A DNA stretch of 64,000 nucleotides, from NCBI RefSeq assembly GCF_000165425.1, contig NW_001799029.1, positions 1 through 64,000 on the forward strand. Direction: 5' to 3'. The stretch's first letter is position 1; each line of letters starts with the position of its first letter. The notes beneath the pieces are model-generated. The model was not told where the DNA came from. It searched no databases and saw only the letters and a program-made list of their open reading frames with translations. Shown piece after piece: positions 59,663 through 64,000 of this stretch. The position numbers and the translations under genes are program-made. Origin of the DNA: Paramecium tetraurelia (lineage: Eukaryota; Ciliophora; Oligohymenophorea; Peniculida; Parameciidae).

Positions 59663-60039
59663 TAATATATAATATTAAAATCTAAATCAAAATCTTTTAA
59701 TCCATGTCATGTAATTATTTACACTGATTACTTAAATAGTTTTAAAATACTTTTCATCTACTTTCAAATATGATCTAATTATTATATTATAATTATTATA
59801 TTATAACCAGGCTTCTATGTATTTTTACTAGAGACATAATTCATTAATACTAATAATATCATATCCTGATACAAGAAGTCTCATTTTTGATTTACAAAAT
59901 GTTAAAAACATACTTGATATATTCAAAACGCATATTAACTAATAAAGTTTAATTATTATATTGTTAGCAATTAATTTATTAATGATCATAACCATAATTA
60001 TAAACAAAATTATTTCATTAATTTATTTAATTTATTATT
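59663..60039. other. AT-rich spacer
   Basis: No frame of useful length under the TGA-only stop code and no repeats beyond simple AT-rich runs such as tatattataattattatat. Confidence 0.5.
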
Positions 60040-60100
60040 TAATGATGAAAACAAGCACTGGGTTATGATCTCATGATTATACTCCTACATTCACCTGAAT
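60040..60100 (+). ncRNA. Candidate C/D box snoRNA
   Basis: A box-C-like ATGATGA (60042-60048) and a box-D CTGA (60095-60098) bracket 46 nt with lower AT content than the flanks. The terminal stem is weak and no rRNA target was identified. It stands 20 nt from a second similar element, as in snoRNA clusters. Confidence 0.3.
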
Positions 60101-60114
60101 GGATATTAAAATTA

Positions 60115-60195
60115 TTATAATGTGATGACAAAGTAACGGGCGGACTTAGTTTAGTCATGCTGATTTGTTAAGTGTGAACAATCTCTGATCATTTT
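60115..60195 (+). ncRNA. Candidate C/D box snoRNA
   Basis: Box C GTGATGA (60122-60128) matches RTGATGA exactly. CTGA occurs at 60160-60163 (possible D') and 60185-60188 (D). The interval contains GC-richer sequence (acgggcggactta) in an otherwise AT-rich spacer. Terminal pairing is only a few bases. The target of the guide upstream of D' could not be named. Confidence 0.4.
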
Positions 60196-60208
60196 TTAAT
60201 TATTAACT

Positions 60209-60232
60209 TATATATATATATATATATATATA
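60209..60232. repeat. (TA)12 microsatellite
   Basis: Twelve uninterrupted TA dinucleotides immediately upstream, on the plus strand, of the 3' end of the Mago gene. Simple sequence; no further meaning claimed. Confidence 0.9.
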
Positions 60233-60243
60233 ATACGATATGC

Positions 60244-60773
60244 TCAATTGACTGGCTTTATCTAATGATATTAAGCTAGAATAATACTCTAAAGTGTAGG
60301 CCAATTAAAGAAAAGACAAAACATTTTACATCTTGAACCAAGTAGAAAAACACTCTCAACCCATCAGGATCCTAGCTATTTTGTACATCTTGTATAGATC
60401 CTAATTTCGACGTAGTAAATGAAATATGATTGTTTCCAAGCTTGATTTCTAATTCTTATCTCCCTATTTTATCAGGTGCTGGCCATTTCGAATCATTTTC
60501 TCTACAATTTGATTGCATTCTAATACTTGACGATTTCTGAATCCTCAATCATACGTTTAATCTCCTCTATCACTGCATCAGAAACATAACATTCCTTTCT
60601 GATCAAAACATCTTATTTGTAATTTGAATTGTTTGCATATCTCAATCTGCCATCATTTCTGAACTCGAACTCAAGAAACTCATGTCCATAAACACCTTTG
60701 TGTCCAACACTAAAGTAAATATTAATATATACTAATATCTGAGATAAAACTCTTCATTTTAATTAACTTGCAT
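60244..60773 (-). CDS. MAGO: Mago nashi, exon junction complex core
   Basis: Predicted 151 residues; introns 60710-60732, 60502-60526 and 60262-60287. Very close to the family: [96 protein letters not shown] and the C-terminus LHFRIKPVN. Two of the three introns are needed to keep the frame, and all restore family sequence. Mago pairs with Y14 and eIF4AIII to mark exon junctions. Full length and intact. Its presence in a genome with tiny introns is expected, though its role in decay there is debated. Confidence 0.97.
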
Positions 60774-61419
60774 AATATAAATTTATTATATATAATTAAT
60801 TACATTCACTCAGGCTAATTGTTTTCAGATTATAATCATATTTAATGAATCACACTTTGTTTATTGAACTAATAATTTATATCAGAATAAACATTATTTT
60901 AATTAAAGAATAGGAAGCCCTTCATATGATAAATATCATCACTTCCTATTCCTTCTATAATAACGAAGATTATAATTATTATTTGATTATTTAATATTGA
61001 GTTTTGATGTTTGATAAAATTAATATTAAGTTGAAATATTAGAATGAAATGATGCTTTGTGTTTCTTTAATTTTTGATTTATTTATAATGATAAATGAGA
61101 AAATAGAACTAAAATATATATAATAATATAAAAATGAGTTTGATAATAAATATAATCATATATCACAAAATAGAATATTCCCATTCTAAATTTAAAGTTT
61201 AATCAAATATTAAGATAAAAATCAAGACTAAATTCTGTATCCAATAATTGTAGTGTTTGATAAATTAGAATATATCCATCATTTTGTTAATCCTTTATAG
61301 GTATGTGATTCACGAGTACTCTCAAATTTATAATATAAAAGGACAGAGATCATTATTAAATATTTCTTTTATAATATTTTTATATATATATATATAATAA
61401 TAATCTTTAAGGTTGATAA
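60774..61419. other. AT-rich spacer
   Basis: About 650 bp upstream of Mago and downstream of casein kinase 1. Short runs of TA repeats near 61380. No frame or RNA structure recognised; the Mago promoter should be at its left end. Confidence 0.5.
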
Positions 61420-62473
61420 TCAACCTTATTTTGGGGGCACTTAACCGGCTGGTGGTTATTATAGTTATGTGTTGTTTGTAGTTTATCCAGGAGTACCATC
61501 CGTTTTCTAGATCAGATTCCAATCATAAATATAGTCCATCTCAAATCCGCTCTTGGTGAATAGGTCCTTTAATAAAGTCCTTAAGTAGCTGTAGTCTGGT
61601 TTTTCATCAAATCTCAAATTTCTTACGTAAGTTAAGTAAGTAGCTAATTCTTATGGAAATCCTTTGCATAGTGTTTCTATTGATGTTGAAATCTTTTTCT
61701 CCATAATCTTTTCATACTTATCTTTTTTGTTAGAGGCTTTCAAGTTTTACCATGGGAGAGATCCTCTCAAGAAGTACATCATGACGTAGCCTAATGATTC
61801 AAGATCATCTCTTCTTCCCTAAAATTTAAATGCATTATTTACTTGCTCAATACCAAGATGGGTATTGATTGAAGCATAACGGGCAGTCCCTGTTAAATTT
61901 TTACCTTCTTTATAGGGAATGTGTTTGCCATCTTTTTGAATATATCTCTTTGCCAATCCAAAATCGATAATATACACCTTATGAGCTCTATTTAAATTTA
62001 AATATATAGTACCTTTTGCCTGTTCCAATTAAAAAGTTGTCTGGTTTAATATCTCGATGTAAAAAGTGCCTAGAATGAACATATTCAATCCTTTAAATCA
62101 TTTGATCAGCCAACATTAATACTGACTTTAGAGAAAATTTTCTGCCGCATAAATTGAATAGATCCTCTAAAGAAGGGCCTAGGAGATCCATAACCATGAT
62201 ATTATATTCACCTTAAGTATACTAAAAATATGTACCCTCTGTTGCACAATAGTAAACATTTGGAATTCCTTTATCAATAACTGAGGGTTCTTGTAACAAG
62301 TATTAGTATAATTTTCCTTCGTAAAACAGTTGTGGATGCTTTGTGTTAACAGGCTCAAGTTTAACTGCCACTTCCATGTTTGTTTTGAGATTGATTCCGT
62401 GAAAGATTTCTCCAAAAGCACCTGAACCCAATTTCTTTGTTAATTTAAACGATCTCCCTATCTTTACGTCCAT
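61420..62473 (-). CDS. Casein kinase 1 family protein kinase
   Basis: Predicted 326 residues; introns 62212-62235, 61988-62012 and 61819-61842. CK1 features are complete: [12 protein letters not shown] loop, EVAVKLEP (Lys), [36 protein letters not shown], then [16 protein letters not shown] and [20 protein letters not shown] with PW, the CK1-specific substitutes for APE and the alpha-F region. The C-terminal tail is short and Gln/Pro-rich (QLQQPPAGQVPPKQG). An active Ser/Thr kinase of the CK1 delta/epsilon or alpha type is expected. Confidence 0.95.
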
Positions 62474-62682
62474 CTGAATTTTGATAAAGATTTTTAAAAA
62501 TTCAAAAAAAATAATATAAAGAGAATGATAATTATAATGTTGTTTAAGTAATAACTAAAAAATAAGTTGATTTAAACATAGCAATATCTTATATTTTTAT
62601 TAGACACTTTGTATTAATAAAAAATGACTATTTCCTTCAAATAATTAGATCAATATTATTTTAAAATATTCATATATAGATA

Positions 62683-63262
62683 TCAGTCCTGACCTATGTC
62701 TGCACCAAAGGAATCATTTTCTTCATCTTAATCAAGAATTTTTATAATTTTCTCCTTTTTCGCACTCGATTTATTTGCTTTCGCTTAACCCTTCCCATTC
62801 GGTTGTTTCCCTGTTTGTGATTAATACAACTCCTGCTCTTAAGAATATCTGTTTCTATCTTACTCCGCTGAATTATGATATTGCTATTTAGTTTTTGGTT
62901 AAGATACCTATTGGATTTCCTTTGGCAAATCTTTCCATTCGCTAGCGATCAATTTTGTGATCTCTTAAAATTGTAAATCTAGTTTTACGTTTAATAAAGA
63001 CCTGGATATTATGATTAGAATTTATCCTTCTTATCCTAAAAGTAGAAAATGAAGGCTGATTTTGGCATTTTTGGAGCAAGTGGATCCTTTTGTTTTTTTT
63101 TTTATTTTTTTGCTTTCGTGACCTATGCTTTTGGTTGTTCCTCTGGTTCTGGGCTGGGAGCCAAAAAAGAATCAATTAAAGCCTTCAATTAAAGTAGAAA
63201 ATTTTAGAACTTGCCTTGGTCTTTTTTCTATTTATGTTAATTTTCATTATTACATCTAACAT
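62683..63262 (-). CDS. HMG-box protein
   Basis: Predicted 176 residues; introns 63228-63253 (after three codons) and 62979-63001. A Pro/Glu-rich N-terminus and a Lys-rich linker lead to an HMG box at about 60-130: DPLAPKMPKSAFIFYFQDKK, then QYPDLQFQEITKLIASEWKD and LPKEIQ. The C-terminus is polar and basic, then ends in an acidic cluster (ILDQDEENDSFGAD), as in HMGB-type chromatin proteins. It should bend DNA or bind chromatin without strong sequence specificity. The tiny first exon is inferred from the frame and splice rules. Confidence 0.88.
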
Positions 63263-64000
63263 CTCTCGATTAAGATTTTATGTAAAATAAATTATATATA
63301 GCTTATTTAGAACAACTTTGATGAAAAATAAAAATCAAAGAATTGGCACTAAATAATTAACAATATTAAAGATTCAATAAATTTTGACAAATAACATTTC
63401 CAAATATATAAATCCCAAGTTACCGTTGAATCTTAAAGGATGAATTCAAAATCAAATTCCAAATCAATCAAAGTACTATTTATGTATTACACTTTTATTG
63501 ATGGAAAGTCTTAGTGAATTATATCTACAAATTTATTCATATTTTCACAATTAATTTTTCGTTCGACCATCTATCCTATCAATTAAATAGATTAGAGAGT
63601 TATTGAATTTTTTCTTTATTTTCAAGAATAATATCATTATGATTAAATTTATTTAAGCGCATTTTGTGGGTTTAGAAAGTATGTGATATAGATATTAAAA
63701 GGAATATAAGAAGGATAAAAGTAAGCTTTAAAGGTTTATAAAAATCTTTTATTAAGTTATAAATATTGTATCTGAAAGTAGTAAAAATATGAATGTTATT
63801 GAATTAATAAATTTATAATATATAAAATTATTGATCATAAATCAGAATAAGAGAGATAGAAATCTCTTATTCCCCAATTAATAGAGATACTATCAATTGA
63901 TAAGATTAAAAATAAGTTATCATTGGTATGTACAATGATATCATCAAATGAATAAGGCTTACTTAATATTGAAGTTTGACAATATTAATCGTTTATCAAT
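63263..64000. other. AT-rich region to window edge
   Basis: Divergent or terminal spacer right of the HMG gene. TGA occurs often in all frames; no tRNA-like fold, tandem repeat or telomere sequence was seen, so the chromosome continues beyond 64,000. Confidence 0.5.

Overview
The window is the left end of a macronuclear chromosome of a Paramecium-type ciliate. It opens with mixed C3A3/C4A2 telomere repeats (about 6-78), the pattern known from Paramecium. Every convincing gene reads TAA and TAG as glutamine and stops only at TGA. Genes are packed tightly and interrupted by introns of mostly 22-37 nt that begin GT (usually GTA) and end AG. All models below were built by hand with that code. For almost every one the exon sum is an exact multiple of three, which is an internal check on the splice sites.

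Layout. 1-5,000: telomere, a subtelomeric TPR gene in which every repeat is one 102-nt exon, then a gene-poor stretch of relics. 5,000-15,060 (minus): RAD23, a small unknown gene and a giant 2,733-residue pseudokinase/EF-hand protein. 16,000-22,000 (plus): a small acidic protein, a CNBD-type K+ channel with a zinc-knuckle motif, and the PP4 regulatory subunit 3 (SMEK). 22,000-26,400: SFT2 and a glycerophosphodiesterase that overlap by ATGA, then DIS3/RRP44. 26,500-32,700: a large two-TM receptor-like protein, a small Ser/Asp-rich protein, a VPS9-domain Rab GEF and a secreted apyrase; the GEF and the apyrase have start codons 8 bp apart. 33,000-38,800: an unknown protein, a hybrid histidine kinase, two Ras-superfamily GTPases and a decayed gene. 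38,866-42,900: an inverted pair of EGF/TM/RING proteins, an unresolved gene and a 60-residue secreted Cys-rich protein. 42,900-48,600: two tandem hybrid histidine kinases. 48,600-53,980: mitochondrial bL12, unknown genes, an ANP32-like LRR protein and an STE20-like pseudokinase. 54,000-57,400: a broken CBM20 gene and a secreted four-repeat protein. 57,750-63,260: tRNA-Val, a membrane protein, PRKRIP1, two possible C/D snoRNAs, Mago nashi, casein kinase 1 and an HMG-box protein. 63,263-64,000 shows no gene.

How the genes relate. Signalling proteins dominate: three hybrid histidine kinases, two pseudokinases, CK1, a PP4 subunit, a K+ channel, two GTPases and a Rab GEF. Two RNA factors (DIS3, Mago), the probable spliceosomal PRKRIP1 and a mitochondrial ribosomal protein are housekeeping. 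No operon, CRISPR array or intact transposon was seen. Gene names rest on motif recognition by eye, not on database searches.
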